DNA of 64,000 nt from Anaerolinea sp. (GTDB taxonomy: Bacteria > Chloroflexota > Anaerolineae > Anaerolineales > Anaerolineaceae): positions 62,001 to 126,000 of the forward strand of contig DYEC01000013.1 of the NCBI GenBank assembly GCA_020725865.1, read 5' to 3'. The notes below the pieces were generated by a model. The model ran no database searches, was not told the DNA's origin, and saw nothing but the letters and a program-made list of their open reading frames with translations. The position numbers and the translations under genes are program-made. This document shows, piece after piece, positions 63,186 to 64,000 of the stretch; positions within the stretch are counted from its first letter, which is position 1; every line of letters starts with the position of its first letter.

Positions 63186-64000
63186 ATGAATAACGAGCGG
63201 GGCATGACGACCATTTTAGGTAACCGCTATCGTCTCCTGCGTCAAATTGGAGTAGGCGGGATGGCGATTGTTTATCATGGGCGTGATTTGATGCTGGAAA
63301 GACCAGTCGCTATCAAAGTGCTTCGCCAAGATCTTTCTTCTGACCCAAGCTTCCGGGAGCACTTCAAACAGGAAGCGAAAGCCGCTGCCAACCTATCGCA
63401 TCCTAATATTGTTACCGTACATGACTTTGGCCTGGATAAAAACCAGCTTTATATCGTGATGGAATATGTCCCGGGGACTGAATTAAAAACGATAATGCGT
63501 CAAAAGGGACAATTTTCTATAGAGGAAGCCATTTTGTTAATCAGTCAAGCCTGCGCGGGAACCGGCTATGCGCATAGAGCGGGCTTAATTCATTGTGACA
63601 TCAAACCACAAAACATCCTTGTTACCCCAGACCAGCGCGTTAAAGTAACCGATTTTGGCATTGCACGTGCCCTGTCCACCATTCGCCCCGATGAGCAGCA
63701 TGAAGTCATATGGGGCTCGCCACAGTACTTTTCTCCTGAGCAGGCTTCTGGACTGGCGCCTTCGCCTGCTTCCGATGTATATTCGCTGGGTGTAATCCTT
63801 TATGAAATGTTGACGGGCTCACTACCCTTCAATTCAACTGATCCAATCGAGCTTGCCCGAATGCATCGCGAGGCGGCCCCGATTCCTCCGAGCCAATTGA
63901 ATCCTCACATACCACCCGCACTGGAACAAATCATTCTTAAGGTACTTTCAAAAGAACCCTCTTTACGATATCGCACAGCCGACCAATTCGGTCGGATACT
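63186..64000 (+). CDS. PknB-type Ser/Thr protein kinase (partial, runs off the window)
   Basis: 271 N-terminal residues visible, covering nearly the whole kinase domain. Seen: Gly loop IGVGGMAIVYHG, VAIK lysine, Glu in KQEAKAAANLSHPNIV, catalytic loop HCDIKPQNIL, VTDFGIA metal motif, and SPEQA with SDVYSLGVILYEML. The usual HRD is HCD, a non-RD form, so activation-loop control may differ. The C-terminus (sensor domains such as PASTA, if any) is outside. Divergent from yvcK; PknB/PrkC-type kinases are known to phosphorylate YvcK in Bacillus and relatives. Confidence 0.9.
   Translation, partial: MNNERGMTTILGNRYRLLRQIGVGGMAIVYHGRDLMLERPVAIKVLRQDLSSDPSFREHFKQEAKAAANLSHPNIVTVHDFGLDKNQLYIVMEYVPGTELKTIMRQKGQFSIEEAILLISQACAGTGYAHRAGLIHCDIKPQNILVTPDQRVKVTDFGIARALSTIRPDEQHEVIWGSPQYFSPEQASGLAPSPASDVYSLGVILYEMLTGSLPFNSTDPIELARMHREAAPIPPSQLNPHIPPALEQIILKVLSKEPSLRYRTADQFGRI

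Overview
The window reads as chromosomal DNA of a Chloroflexota bacterium, most likely class Anaerolineae. This is inference from gene content: tandem DUF3048 lipoproteins, a sortase fused to ELW repeats, CarH-type regulators beside crtI/crtB, tandem ArmA/Rmt-like methyltransferases and a doubled ThyX-like protein. GC content looks close to one half. Coding is dense, with many 1-8 nt overlaps. I see no rRNA, tRNA, CRISPR array, transposase or phage gene.

Layout. 1-416: 5' part of a queuosine-precursor transporter gene (minus). 559-1891: LysM protein and DAK2-like protein (minus). 2027-7560: P5C dehydrogenase under a promoter with a palindromic operator, a terminator, then an operon of small membrane protein, two CoA-transferase subunits, D-2-hydroxyacid dehydrogenase and EamA transporter. 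7845-7938: first copy of a 94-bp inverted-repeat element (second copy 27966-28059). 8025-10891: MBL hydrolase (plus) facing plsY-JAMM-membrane protein (minus). 10960-15863: membrane protein, gyrB, CPBP protease, Ldh-family oxidoreductase. 15903-20105: GH13 glucosidase and a decaying ArsR/permease/thioredoxin locus. 20255-29591: APC transporter, MocR regulator, a decayed small gene, the LPATG-sortase fusion, EamA transporter, PIG-L deacetylase, YfcC transporter. 29598-33228: membrane proteins and a GT-C glycosyltransferase. 33386-39296: a five-gene minus operon of a TGT-like enzyme, two ArmA/Rmt-family 16S rRNA methyltransferases, an RsmF-like m5C methyltransferase and an ABC1/UbiB kinase. 39474-42960: M48 protease and two DUF3048 lipoproteins. 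43113-48103: carotenoid region crtB, crtI, SRPBCC, carH-like 1, carH-like 2. 48335-49105: Mut7-C protein. 49102-59043: transcription/translation operon nusA-rnpM-infB-rbfA-nrnA-truB-ribF followed by a ThyX-like gene and a CPBP protease. 59340-63045: gap-pgk and yvcK. 63186 to the edge: Ser/Thr kinase (partial), divergent from yvcK.

How the parts may work together. The carotenoid block looks self-contained: two B12-binding MerR proteins with the CarH photoreceptor motif sit upstream of crtI/crtB, and 11-bp direct repeats lie over both regulator promoters. The yvcK, kinase and gap-pgk group joins a carbon-flux factor, a possible kinase for it, and central glycolysis. The 33-39 kb operon looks dedicated to RNA modification. 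Several genes appear leaderless, with the -10 box about 6-10 nt before the ATG, and a TGNTAAAAT-type extended -10 box recurs.
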